From the NCBI GenBank assembly GCA_017829075.1, contig JAGAJA010000016.1, positions 1 through 34,064 on the forward strand: a DNA stretch of 34,064 bases. The letters are read 5' to 3'. The DNA is from Oscillospiraceae bacterium (lineage in GTDB: Bacteria > Bacillota_A > Clostridia > Oscillospirales > Ruminococcaceae). The translations under genes were made by a program, and so were the position numbers. The notes below the pieces were generated by a model that saw nothing but the letters and a program-made list of their open reading frames with translations, did no database searches and had not been told where the DNA came from. Every line of letters begins with the position of its first letter. Positions within the stretch are counted from its first letter, which is position 1. Below, one piece after another: positions 1-7,912 of this stretch.

Positions 1-435
1 AGCGACAGCGACTCTGATTCCGATTCGGATAGCGACAGCGATTCTGATTCCGACTCGGATAGCGACAGCGACTCTGATTCCGATTCGGACAGCGACAGCG
101 ATTCCGATTCTGATTCGGATAGCGATAGCGATTCTGACTCCGATTCGGACAGCGACAGCGACTCTGACTCCGATTCGGATAGCGACAGCGACTCTGACTC
201 CGATTCGGATAGCGATAGCGATTCTGACTCCGATTCGGATTCCGACAGCGATTCCGATTCCGATTCGGATAGTGATAGTGACTCTGATTCCGATTCGGAC
301 AGCGATAGCGATTCTGATTCCGATTCGGACAGCGACAGCGACTCTGATTCTGATTCGGATAGCGATAGTGACTCTGATTCTGATTCTGATTCGGACAGCG
401 ATAGCGACTCTGATTCTGACTCGGATTCCGACAGC
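1..435 (+). repeat. 30-bp tandem repeat encoding (SD)5
   Basis: The DNA repeats with a period of 30 bp although the protein repeats every 2 residues. Each unit uses serine codons in nearly the same order (AGC, AGC, TCT, TCC, TCG) with Asp between. Units at 1, 31, 61, 91, 121, 151, 181 and 211 are nearly identical. From about 361 the unit is irregular. The array evidently grew by duplication of 10-residue units. Confidence 0.9.
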
Positions 436-753
436 GATTCCGACAGCGATTCCGATGACGACGCAAACTCAACCGATGAAGGCGATTCTGATTCGGACAG
501 TGACTCTGACTCCGATGATGATGATGATGACGAGATCATAGAGATCCCTCCGGAGGACGTTCCCATGGGGTCTGTGCCGGGTGATTACACACCTGATAAC
601 CCCACTGATACGGTAACGTTCGATGATGGTACAATTCCGCTTGGAAGCAATCCTAAGATGGGCGTTGAAGCGCCTGTCGGTGCTGGACTTGCGGCGGCTG
701 GTGCGATCGCTGCTCTGGGTGCTTCTGCGGTACTCAAGAAGCGCAAGAAGTAA
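1..753 (+). CDS. Ser-Asp repeat cell-wall-anchored surface protein, 5' truncated
   Basis: The reading frame is open from the first base, so the N-terminal part lies outside the window. Residues 1 to about 147 are almost pure Ser-Asp dipeptides, followed by an acidic linker (to about residue 180) and a Pro/Asp/Thr-rich stretch. The last 35 residues form a wall-sorting signal: an NPKMG motif, a hydrophobic Ala/Gly segment and a basic KKRKK tail. SD repeats in staphylococcal Sdr/Clf proteins act as a flexible stalk holding an adhesive domain away from the wall, and the same role is inferred here. The motif differs from canonical LPXTG and resembles NPKTG-type signals, with Met in place of Thr, so sortase processing is not certain. 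The ligand-binding domain cannot be judged. It is convergent with trkH and ends in strong terminators. Confidence 0.85.
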   Translation, partial: SDSDSDSDSDSDSDSDSDSDSDSDSDSDSDSDSDSDSDSDSDSDSDSDSDSDSDSDSDSDSDSDSDSDSDSDSDSDSDSDSDSDSDSDSDSDSDSDSDSDSDSDSDSDSDSDSDSDSDSDSDSDSDSDSDSDSDSDSDSDSDSDSDSDSDSDDDANSTDEGDSDSDSDSDSDDDDDDEIIEIPPEDVPMGSVPGDYTPDNPTDTVTFDDGTIPLGSNPKMGVEAPVGAGLAAAGAIAALGASAVLKKRKK

Positions 754-760
754 TAATTAT

Positions 761-782
761 CCCTCCCTGGCAACGGGGAGGG
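761..782 (+). terminator. Hairpin just after the SD-repeat gene
   Basis: CCCTCCC (761-767) pairs with GGGAGGG (776-782) across an 8-nt loop, 7 bases after the stop codon. The T-tract is short, so it may be a first, weaker terminator or a 3' end stabiliser. Confidence 0.55.
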
Positions 783-798
783 ATTTCTGTATATAAAT

Positions 799-835
799 AA
801 TCCTGCTGATTATTACGGTCAGCAGGATTTTTTAT
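799..835 (+). terminator. Rho-independent terminator between convergent genes
   Basis: AATCCTGCTGA (799-809) pairs perfectly with TCAGCAGGATT (819-829) and is followed by a T-run. On the minus strand the same stem is followed by an AT-rich stretch, so it can also end the trkH transcript. Confidence 0.85.
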
Positions 836-844
836 TTCTCAGAT

Positions 845-2278
845 TTATTTTTTCCAGGTCGCGGGAGTGAACAGAAGCAGCATCGGGAAAAGCTCCAGTC
901 TTCCGGCGAGCATATCAAATATCAGGATAATTTTTGACTGCATAGCAAAGAACCCGAAATTAGATGTAGGGCCTACCAGGTCAAGTCCTGGTCCGACGTT
1001 GTTTATCGCGGCTGTTACTGCTGTGAAATTGGTTATCAGATCGTGGTTGTCAAATGAAATGAACACCAGCGATATCGCAAATATCATCAGATAGGCGACC
1101 ATGTAGACATTCACGGAGCGCACTGTTTCGTGATCTATCATTCGGGAATCCATCTTGATCTTCTTTATCTGCCGCGGCTGTACCATTGTCTGAAGTTCTT
1201 TCGCCATGCCCTTGAAGAGAATTATCATTCGTGAAACCTTGATACCGCCGCAGGTGCTTCCTGCGCAGCCGCCGATAAACATTATAAGCACCAGCAATGT
1301 GCGGGAAAGCTCAGGCCACATGTTGAAATCAACTGTGGAAAACCCGGTGGTCGATATCAGCGAGGCGACTGTAAACGCCGCATGACGCAGCGCTTCTCCA
1401 ACGCTTGAATACATGCCGGAAATATTGATGGTTATTACTGTGATAGATGTTGCTACGATTATCAGGAACGTCCGCAGTTCCAGGTTGAACATTTCGCGCA
1501 GCTTGCCGCATAGCAGCAGATAGTAACAGTTGAAATTTATCGCGAACAGTATCATGAATACGGTTATCACTATCTGGATATACGGGGAGAAGCTTCCCAT
1601 GCTGGAATTAAGGAAGCCGAAGCCGCCGGTGCCCGCAGTTGCAAATGCAGTATTCAGCGCTTCAAATACGCTCATTCCGCCGCACAGTAGCATGATGAAC
1701 TCCACCAGAGTCAGCACGAAATAGATGGAGTACAGCAGCATTGCCGTTGTTCTGACGCGGGGGACAAGCTTGCTGACCGACGGTCCGGGGGACTCAGCTT
1801 TCATGATGTGCATGTTCTGCGCGCCCGAAAGCGGTATGAATGCCATAATGAATACAAGCACGCCCATTCCGCCGACCCAGTGAGTGAAGCTGCGCCATAT
1901 CAGCGATGCGTGGGACAGCTTCTCGACATCGGAAAGAATGCTTGCGCCGGTGGTAGTAAAGCCGGATACAGTTTCGAAAAGCGCGTCTATAAACGATGGT
2001 ATTTCACCGGAAATAATGAACGGCAGGGAGCCGAAAAGACTGAGCACTATCCAGCTAAGCGCAACTATTACGCAGCCCTCGCGGGCGAAAAGCTGCTTGT
2101 TTTTCGGTTTTTTCAGGACAAGCAGCGCGCCTATCAGCAGGCATATTCCGAGCGCGATAAGATAGCTTATCAGCGCGGATTCGCCGAATACGGCGCCGGT
2201 GATTATCGGGACTGTCAGGAACAAGCCCTCGAAAATCAGTATCCAGCCGAGAATATATGATATCATTCTGTAGTTCAT
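845..2278 (-). CDS. trkH: TrkH-family potassium uptake channel
   Basis: Membrane subunit of a Trk/Ktr potassium transporter. The 477-residue length and the run of hydrophobic helices fit TrkH. The selectivity-filter loops of the four membrane-pore-membrane repeats are visible as TTTGAS, AGTGGFG, STTGFS and NNVGPG. TrkH works with the cytoplasmic nucleotide-binding gating protein TrkA, encoded 13 bp upstream in the same operon. An AGGAGG-like ribosome site lies 6 bases before the ATG at 2278. The gene ends just before the convergent terminator shared with the SD-repeat gene. Nothing suggests damage, and this is probably the host backbone rather than mobile DNA. Confidence 0.95.
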   Translation of the reverse strand: MNYRMISYILGWILIFEGLFLTVPIITGAVFGESALISYLIALGICLLIGALLVLKKPKNKQLFAREGCVIVALSWIVLSLFGSLPFIISGEIPSFIDALFETVSGFTTTGASILSDVEKLSHASLIWRSFTHWVGGMGVLVFIMAFIPLSGAQNMHIMKAESPGPSVSKLVPRVRTTAMLLYSIYFVLTLVEFIMLLCGGMSVFEALNTAFATAGTGGFGFLNSSMGSFSPYIQIVITVFMILFAINFNCYYLLLCGKLREMFNLELRTFLIIVATSITVITINISGMYSSVGEALRHAAFTVASLISTTGFSTVDFNMWPELSRTLLVLIMFIGGCAGSTCGGIKVSRMIILFKGMAKELQTMVQPRQIKKIKMDSRMIDHETVRSVNVYMVAYLMIFAISLVFISFDNHDLITNFTAVTAAINNVGPGLDLVGPTSNFGFFAMQSKIILIFDMLAGRLELFPMLLLFTPATWKK

Positions 2279-2291
2279 CGTCTGCCTCCGA

Positions 2292-3650
2292 TCACTTTAT
2301 GATATCGTTGATATCACGAAGACCGATCTGTCGGGAGACTATGATCACAGCGTCGCCTATCTGCAGGCTGTCGTGACCGCGGGGTATCATCACCTTTTTG
2401 TCACGGAGTATCGCCGCTACCAGCACGTCCGGCTTCAGGTCAAGTTCCATCAGCGGCACATCGACCACCGGAGAATCCTCCTTGATGATGAACTCCGCGG
2501 CTTCGACCTTTCCCTTGATGACGTTGTACAGCGTTTCCATGTTGCTGCCGCGGGAACTGTTCATTGCGCGGACGTACCGCACTATCGTGTCTGATGTTAT
2601 GCTCTTGGGATTGATTATCGTATCAAGATCCAGCTTGCTTATCACGTTGTCGAAGCCTATCCGGTTTATCTTGGTAACGCACTTGCAGTCGCAGGCGCTT
2701 TTGGCGAAGAGGGAAAGCAGTATGTTCTCCTCGTCAAGGTTAGTCAGCGCCACGAATGCGCCCATCTGTTCCAGTCCGGATTCTACCAGTATGTTCTGGT
2801 CGCTGGCATCGCCGTTAATTATTGTCACGCCGTTGTCCAGCGTTTCGCAAAGTTCCTCGCAGCGGTCGGGGTCTTTTTCTATCAGCTTCACCGACATTCC
2901 CGAGCGCAGCAGCTGCTCGCAAAGGTAATGCGCTATTTCGCCGCCGCCTGCTACCATTACGTCCTTGACTGAGTTCATCTTGTATTTTATTTTGCGGAAA
3001 AATTCGCCCGCCTTGCGGGTCGCGGCTACTATTGAGATGACGTCCTTTTCCTCGAACACGAAGTCGCCGTTTGCAATGTGGACTTCCTCGCCGCGCTCGA
3101 CTGTGCAGACAAGTACGTCGCAGTGCAGCTTGGTGACTATTTCCTTTACTGCGCAGCCTGCAAGCGGGCTGTGCTCCGGCAGGCGGAATTTAAGCAGTTC
3201 CACTCTGCCCCTGCCGAATACGTCTATCTTTATCGCGGAGGGGAAGCGAAGCACTCTTGCTATCTCGCTTGCCGCCGCCTGCTCGGGGTTTATTACCATT
3301 GCAAGACCTAACTCGTCCTTTAGAAACGGGGTCTCGGTGTAATACTGCGGGTTCCTTACTCGGGCAATCGTGTGGCAATTGCCCGCTTTTTTCGCGATGA
3401 GACAGCAGAGGAGATTCAACTCGTCTGAGCCGGTGACTGCTATCAGGAGATTCGCGCGGTCTATGCCTGCGTCCTGCTGAACGGAGTGGGTCGCGCCGTT
3501 GCCTATCACGCCCATTACGTCATAGCGGCTGGATACGTCGTTCACCTTTTCCGCTACCTTATCTATTACTGTTATATCGTTTCCTTCGTCATTCAGCTGC
3601 TCGACAAGCGCCTGCCCGACCTTGCCGCAGCCTACGATGATTATGTTCAC
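2292..3650 (-). CDS. trkA: TrkA potassium uptake regulatory protein (RCK/KTN domains)
   Basis: Cytoplasmic regulator that binds NAD(H) and gates TrkH. The protein has two RCK modules: the first begins at residue 1 with a Rossmann motif (VGCGKVGQ), the second near residue 230 with a similar VAGGGEIAHYL motif, each followed by a TrkA-C-like segment. I place the start at the GTG at 3650, giving 452 residues. It directly precedes the first beta strand and has AAGGAG 8 bases upstream. A longer in-frame ATG at 3773 would add 41 residues not expected in this family and would start upstream of the promoter. First gene of the trkA-trkH operon, transcribed away from the phage portal gene. Confidence 0.93.
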   Translation of the reverse strand: MNIIIVGCGKVGQALVEQLNDEGNDITVIDKVAEKVNDVSSRYDVMGVIGNGATHSVQQDAGIDRANLLIAVTGSDELNLLCCLIAKKAGNCHTIARVRNPQYYTETPFLKDELGLAMVINPEQAAASEIARVLRFPSAIKIDVFGRGRVELLKFRLPEHSPLAGCAVKEIVTKLHCDVLVCTVERGEEVHIANGDFVFEEKDVISIVAATRKAGEFFRKIKYKMNSVKDVMVAGGGEIAHYLCEQLLRSGMSVKLIEKDPDRCEELCETLDNGVTIINGDASDQNILVESGLEQMGAFVALTNLDEENILLSLFAKSACDCKCVTKINRIGFDNVISKLDLDTIINPKSITSDTIVRYVRAMNSSRGSNMETLYNVIKGKVEAAEFIIKEDSPVVDVPLMELDLKPDVLVAAILRDKKVMIPRGHDSLQIGDAVIIVSRQIGLRDINDIIK

Positions 3651-3705
3651 TGTATTGCTCCTTTTTTGCGGTGCTTCCGCCTTTCTCTTTATATACTCAT
3701 TATAT

Positions 3706-3734
3706 AATATACACCTTTTCAGCGAAAAAGTCAA
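3706..3734 (-). promoter_or_regulatory. Sigma-A promoter for trkA-trkH
   Basis: On the minus strand TTGACT (3729-3734), a 17-bp spacer and TATATT (3706-3711). It lies about 55 bp upstream of the chosen GTG start, which supports that start. Confidence 0.75.
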
Positions 3735-3771
3735 TGCGTAAAAAGAAACTTGGATATTATCGCGTTTTTTC

Positions 3772-3811
3772 ACTTTGCAGTAAATTGCAGTATGGCTGGA
3801 TTTATTATAAT
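3772..3811 (+). promoter_or_regulatory. TTGCAGT direct repeats and possible promoter upstream of the portal gene
   Basis: Two TTGCAGT copies (3775-3781 and 3785-3791) lie 10 bp apart, one helical turn, inside a 20-bp stretch found exactly again at 15111-15130. A TATAAT (3806-3811) follows 15 bp after the second TTGCAG, a short spacer that could make the promoter activator-dependent. Inference: a regulator binding site for the phage structural genes. Confidence 0.5.
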
Positions 3812-3877
3812 ATTGCGGGAAGGAAAAGGAAAAAAAACTGAGACTTCCGGTAAATACATATCAAGGAGGAATGTGAC

Positions 3878-5263
3878 TTGGGCTTAAAGGACTGGCTGCT
3901 TCGCACGAGCAGCCGAGCGGGTTCTTCGAATTTCGCGGGTTACTACGCTGATATCCAGCGCTGGGAGGACATCTACAACGGCGGCGGGGACTGGCGGTAC
4001 ACGCGAAAGGGAGGGATCCAGGGCGGCACAAGGCGGCTGGCTTCGCTTGGGGCTGCAAGAGCGCTGTGCGGCGAACTTACGCGGCTGTGCTTCACGGAGG
4101 GTACTGCAATGTGCTACTCGGACGGCGACACTGAGAAGTTCGTCAACGAAGTGCTCACACAAAGCAGGTTCACGGAAAGATTCCCGGTGTTCCTGGAAAA
4201 GGTGTTCGCGCTTGGCGGCGGAGTTATCAAGGTGTACTACGATGAGGACGCGCCGGAGGGTGATCCGGGAGTCAGGGTCGACCTGGTGACTGCGGACTGC
4301 TTCCTTCCGACCGAGTGGAACTCTCACAGCATTACCGGCGGCGCGTTTGCCTCACGGATAATGTCGGACGGGAAAAGCTATATTCTCGCTGAGACTCAGC
4401 AGCTTGACGGGGACACGCTCAGCGTTGAGAACCGCCTTATGCGCGAGGACGGCGGCAGGGCTGATATGAGTGCGGTCCTGCCCGGGCTGAGAGAAAAGAG
4501 CAGCATAAAGGGGCTTGCGGCTCCGCTGTTCGTTTACCTCAGCACAGGGTCAAGGCGGGTGGACTCGTCCGGCGACTGCCCGCTGCTCGGAAGCTCGGTC
4601 TTTGCCGGGGCGGAGGATACGCTCAGGAGCATCGACATAGTTTTCGACAGCCTGTCAAGGGAGTTCGTGCTCGGAAAGAAGCGGATAATCGTCCCGGCTT
4701 ATGCGGTCAGGGGCGAGTGGGACAGCGATGGAAACAAGAAGCATTATTTCGATGTGAACGACGAGGTTTTCCAGGCTATGTCCACCTCTGACGCGGAGGA
4801 ACTTAAAATCACCGACAACACCGGGGAACTCCGCGTTGACGAGCATGTGAAGGCGCTGGGCGAACTTCTCGACCTGCTGTGCATGCAGGCGGGGCTGTCC
4901 GAGGGTGCGCTTTCATTCAAGGACGGCACGATACGAACGGCAGCGGAGGTAGTCAGCAGAAACAGCCGCACCTACCGCACGCAGGCGTTTTACCGCAGCA
5001 GGATATCCGACGCGCTCAGCAGAATGGTCGAGAGCGTATGCCGCCTGGGAAAGATGGCTGGCGAACTTCCTGACAATGCGAGCGAGAGCGCTTCGGCGGT
5101 CTTTGCGGACGGCGCCGCTGAGGACGATGGAACAAGAGCAGACAGGGCAGTGAAACTGTACAGCGCGGGTCTTATTTCAAAGGCGAGGGCGCTGTCGCAG
5201 ATCTACGGAATATCGCTTGAGGAGGCTCAGGCGATGGAAAGGACGGACAACCATGGAGAATGA
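3878..5263 (+). CDS. Phage portal protein (SPP1 gp6/A118-like)
   Basis: Portal proteins form the dodecameric ring at the capsid vertex through which DNA is packaged. The 461-residue length, the position before a small acidic scaffold gene and a capsid gene, and the overall character (N-terminal amphipathic region, central beta-rich clip/stem region, C-terminal helices from about residue 325) fit the SPP1/A118 portal family. The start is a TTG at 3878, supported by AAGGAGG (3863-3869) 8 bases upstream; the nearby ATG at 3871 is followed at once by a stop. No terminase gene precedes it: the next gene upstream is divergent trkA. The frame is intact. The last bases overlap the scaffold gene. Confidence 0.8.
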   Translation: MGLKDWLLRTSSRAGSSNFAGYYADIQRWEDIYNGGGDWRYTRKGGIQGGTRRLASLGAARALCGELTRLCFTEGTAMCYSDGDTEKFVNEVLTQSRFTERFPVFLEKVFALGGGVIKVYYDEDAPEGDPGVRVDLVTADCFLPTEWNSHSITGGAFASRIMSDGKSYILAETQQLDGDTLSVENRLMREDGGRADMSAVLPGLREKSSIKGLAAPLFVYLSTGSRRVDSSGDCPLLGSSVFAGAEDTLRSIDIVFDSLSREFVLGKKRIIVPAYAVRGEWDSDGNKKHYFDVNDEVFQAMSTSDAEELKITDNTGELRVDEHVKALGELLDLLCMQAGLSEGALSFKDGTIRTAAEVVSRNSRTYRTQAFYRSRISDALSRMVESVCRLGKMAGELPDNASESASAVFADGAAEDDGTRADRAVKLYSAGLISKARALSQIYGISLEEAQAMERTDNHGE

Positions 5264-5636
5264 GGATATCATTCAGGAGGAAGAGATAGAGGTAAAGGAC
5301 GGGGCTTCTGCGGAGCAGGAGGAGCAGTCCGCGGCGGAAGACGAGAATAACCAGGCTGAGGAGATAAAGGCGCTGCAGGGCGAGGTCGCAATGCTTAAGA
5401 TAAAGCTTGCGCTGCTTACCGGGGGCGCTTCTCCAGAGAAGCTTGACGAGGGTGTTAAGCTTGCGGCCGGTCTTATGGCTGCTGAGGACGCCGGCCCTGA
5501 GACTGCAGTTCAGGAGGTGCTCCGCGAGTACCCGCACATCAGGCTTGCAAAGAGGAGCATTCCGCAGTTTTCGGCGGAGAGCCGCGGAAGCAGCGACGGA
5601 TTCGCGGCTATAAGGAACATTTTCGCGAGAAAGTGA
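5253..5636 (+). CDS. Phage scaffold protein
   Basis: A 127-residue, very acidic, Glu/Gln-rich protein whose N-terminal half (about residues 5-55) should form a coiled coil, with a more basic C-terminal tail ending RNIFARK. This is typical of small scaffolding proteins that guide capsid assembly and are encoded between portal and capsid genes. The identification rests on position and composition, since scaffolds are poorly conserved. I chose the ATG at 5253, which overlaps the portal gene end by 11 bases, over an in-frame ATG 36 bases upstream buried in the portal gene. Confidence 0.7.
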   Translation: MENEDIIQEEEIEVKDGASAEQEEQSAAEDENNQAEEIKALQGEVAMLKIKLALLTGGASPEKLDEGVKLAAGLMAAEDAGPETAVQEVLREYPHIRLAKRSIPQFSAESRGSSDGFAAIRNIFARK

Positions 5637-5962
5637 ACTGACTGAGCAGCGCGTATCAAGCGGCACAGTCAGGGAGCGTTACAGTTTCGCAGCGCGGAAA
5701 GCAGCGGGCTTACCGTTATCATCAGCCGTGGCATGCGGGACTATCTGATATACGGCGTTTTGCCGGGGCGGGACGGAGGGTTTACATAAATTAAGAAAGA
5801 GCGGCTTTGACCGAGGGCGGGCAGGAGGGATATTTAGCAGACGTTTTTCAGGCAGGGGCATCGCGGCGCAAACTGCGGCAGTTCGCCAGATGAAATTACG
5901 GCGCGGCAGCGGGTTTTGCTGACCTGAAAAGTCTGCGGATTCATTACAGGAGGATCAATACA
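5637..5962 (+). other. Non-coding gap inside the phage cassette
   Basis: This 326-base stretch separates scaffold and capsid genes that normally sit close together. I find no convincing gene on either strand. It has one clear hairpin at 5865-5887: GGCG and AACTG pair with CAGTT and CGCC around a 3-base loop, with a 2-base bulge. It ends with the capsid ribosome site, AGGAGG, about 10 bases before the ATG. It may be a decayed small gene or a structured leader. Confidence 0.5.
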
Positions 5963-6688
5963 ATGGCTAATACTATTACATACGCAAAGGTTTTTCAGAA
6001 GGAACTTGACAAGCAGGTTACCGAGGGAGCGACTTCCGGCTGGATGGAGGAGAACGCTTCCCAGGTGATCTACAACGGCGGCAACGAGATCAAGATGCCG
6101 AAGATGTCCCTGCAGGGGCTTGGCAGCTACGACCGCGACGCAGGTTACTCCGGCGGCGCAGTGACCTACTCCTACGAGACTTTCACGCTGACCCAGGACA
6201 GAGGCAGACGCTTCCGTATCGACGCCATCGACGTGGACGAGACCGGCTTCGGACTGGCTGCGGCAAACGTTGCAGCTGAGTTCCAGCGCACACAGGTCAT
6301 TCCCGAGATCGACGCTTACCGTTACTCGAAGCTGGCTGCGGCTGCAGGTATCAAGGCTACTTACACTCCGGACAAGGCTACTGTGATGTCTTCGCTGCTG
6401 GCTCAGCTTGGCGAGGTACGCGATATCACCGGCGACGAGGGCGATGTAGTTATCGTCATGAGCCGCCCGGTTTACGATAAGCTCATGCTTTCCGGCGAGA
6501 TCTCATATGCGGTCGAGTCTTCCCAGTTCAAGCAGGGCGGGCTTGAGTTCGCGGTGAAGTCCATCAGCGGCGTGCCCGTCATTCCGGTACCCTCTGCAAG
6601 AATGAAGTCTCAGTATGATTTCAAGACTGACGCTGCGGGCGGATTCGCTCCTAAGACGGGGGCTAAGGATATTAATTGGATCATCTGA
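5963..6688 (+). CDS. Phage major capsid protein, C-terminally truncated
   Basis: Resembles the capsid proteins encoded after portal and scaffold genes in Firmicutes siphophages. It opens MANTITYAKVFQKEL and has a central region with conserved phrases such as RRFRIDAIDVDE and VIVMSRPVYDKL. At 241 residues it is shorter than the roughly 270-300 usual for the family. It stops at AKDINWII, just where relatives continue into the final beta strands and tail. The sequence after the stop shows no capsid-like frame, so the 3' end was probably replaced by recombination near 6680. Codon use is regular, as in well-expressed genes. Whether the shortened protein can assemble is unknown. Confidence 0.72.
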   Translation: MANTITYAKVFQKELDKQVTEGATSGWMEENASQVIYNGGNEIKMPKMSLQGLGSYDRDAGYSGGAVTYSYETFTLTQDRGRRFRIDAIDVDETGFGLAAANVAAEFQRTQVIPEIDAYRYSKLAAAAGIKATYTPDKATVMSSLLAQLGEVRDITGDEGDVVIVMSRPVYDKLMLSGEISYAVESSQFKQGGLEFAVKSISGVPVIPVPSARMKSQYDFKTDAAGGFAPKTGAKDINWII

Positions 6689-6792
6689 ACTATCACTATC
6701 CCCAATTAAAGAATCCGAAACCTCATAAACTGCATAACAGAGCCAATCAAAAAATAGAGCAAAGATAAAAATCGAGCGAAAAAGCCCGAAAA

Positions 6793-6823
6793 TGTGGGCA
6801 AGTGTGGGCAAAATTGTGGGCAA
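6793..6823 (+). repeat. Three TGTGGGCAA direct repeats
   Basis: TGTGGGCAA occurs at 6793, 6803 and 6815, 10 and 12 bp apart, in about 290 bases of AT-rich DNA (6689-6978) with no gene. Helically phased short repeats beside a recombination junction resemble arm-type binding sites of tyrosine integrases. This is inferred from layout only. Confidence 0.5.
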
Positions 6824-6853
6824 AAAACGCACTTGCTGAAAAACAAAATAAAT

Positions 6854-6885
6854 AAAATCCGAGGCAGTGTAGTCCTCGGATTTTT
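6854..6885 (+). terminator. Two-way rho-independent terminator
   Basis: AAAATCCGAGG (6854-6864) pairs with CCTCGGATTTT (6874-6884), 11 bp with a 9-base loop and T-runs on both strands. It can end leftover phage transcription and the minus-strand ATP-grasp gene. Confidence 0.8.
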
Positions 6886-6978
6886 GCTGTGATTTTCCTA
6901 TGCGTTTAGAGCATCTTTGCCAAAGAGCAGTTAGATGGTCACCTTTTGAACTTGTCAAGCTCCTTAGTAACGTTCACC

Positions 6979-7713
6979 TTAGTAAATATCAAACGCGCAC
7001 TCATCAGTCGTGCCGGTAAGCTCTGCCCAGCGTGCGGAAAGCAGCTTTGCGTAGTCAAGATACACCAGCCCGTAACACCCGAGCGAGTAGCCGTCGTTTA
7101 CCTCAATGAGCAGCGTTTCTCCCTTATCGGTAAGCCCGAAATCTATCGCATATCCTGCCGGCGCGGTAGTGAAATCACGCACCGCCACTTCTATTGCTGC
7201 AGGGTCCGGGCGCACGCGCCAGTCGCCGCGGTAATGCCGCACATCAAGTATTCTGCCGTACCGCACGAAACAGCGGCATTCCGAAACAAAGTTTATGACC
7301 TCGGAGCAGAGCACAGGCTGATTTTGCCCGTAAATCCCTGCGCCGATAAGGTCTTTGGGGGAGTTTACGACAACGCCGGTGAATTGCTTGTCCTCCACGG
7401 GCTTTACGAAAACAGGCCATAGTTCCGGAGAGCCTGCTATCTCGTTTATCCTTGCGCTCCATATTTTTCTGCCAAGATAGCCGCGCAGTTCCTCGGGATA
7501 GTCCATCTCGGGAGCGGTGATTCCAAAGCGCCCGAGCGCATATCTGGCAGTGTCCACATACCCGACGACGTCTTCCGGACGGCTTTCCTGAAGCTCATCG
7601 CAATTGCTGAACATTACTGTTTCAAATCCCATTTCACGGAAACCCTGATACGCATTCATGAAATTGTAACTGCGTGGAATCCCGTTTTTGTCCGACTGAA
7701 TATACGCTTTCAT
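6979..7713 (-). CDS. ATP-grasp domain protein (R2K-clade-like)
   Basis: A 244-residue protein with features of ATP-grasp enzymes, which ligate a carboxylate to a nucleophile using ATP. VFVKPVEDKQFTG in the middle carries the ATP-binding lysine strand, and near the C-terminus LIEVNDGYSLGCYG carries the Glu/Asn metal ligands. The ending and size recall the DUF4343/R2K clade of stand-alone ATP-grasp proteins, seen near phage and conflict genes and proposed in the literature to act in RNA or peptide modification; the substrate is unknown. I start at the ATG at 7713, preceded by AAGGTGG, not at an in-frame ATG 54 bases upstream. It is a single-gene unit convergent with the truncated capsid gene. 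Confidence 0.75.
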   Translation of the reverse strand: MKAYIQSDKNGIPRSYNFMNAYQGFREMGFETVMFSNCDELQESRPEDVVGYVDTARYALGRFGITAPEMDYPEELRGYLGRKIWSARINEIAGSPELWPVFVKPVEDKQFTGVVVNSPKDLIGAGIYGQNQPVLCSEVINFVSECRCFVRYGRILDVRHYRGDWRVRPDPAAIEVAVRDFTTAPAGYAIDFGLTDKGETLLIEVNDGYSLGCYGLVYLDYAKLLSARWAELTGTTDECAFDIY

Positions 7714-7831
7714 CTTTCCACCACCTTTGATATTCCCTATTGTATCATAATTCGGACAATAATTCAACAGCTTTTGCCATGTTCAGCGCTTTTATTAACA
7801 TTACAAGAACATCGCTATTTATAAAAACGTA

Positions 7832-7860
7832 TTGAAATCCTCACATTTTAATGATATAAT
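7832..7860 (+). promoter_or_regulatory. Sigma-A promoter for the gene at 7913
   Basis: TTGAAA (7832-7837), 17-bp spacer, TATAAT (7855-7860). The next gene starts 53 bp downstream of the -10 box. Confidence 0.75.
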
Positions 7861-7912
7861 ATATCTATAATGACATGTTAGTTAGTCAATCTAAAAATGC
7901 ACGGAGGAAAAC

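Noticed and set aside
272..541. Open frame rich in Ile, Leu, Thr and Ala in the SD-repeat DNA
   Set aside because: It is the second frame of the SD array with no ribosome site; its repetition follows from the real frame.
3651..3773. 41-residue N-terminal extension of TrkA from an upstream ATG
   Set aside because: It would start upstream of the promoter and lacks a ribosome site; the GTG at 3650 has both in place.
5679..5861. Minus-strand 60-residue frame in the scaffold-capsid gap
   Set aside because: Low-information Pro/Lys/Arg-rich composition, wrong strand for the cassette, no ribosome site.
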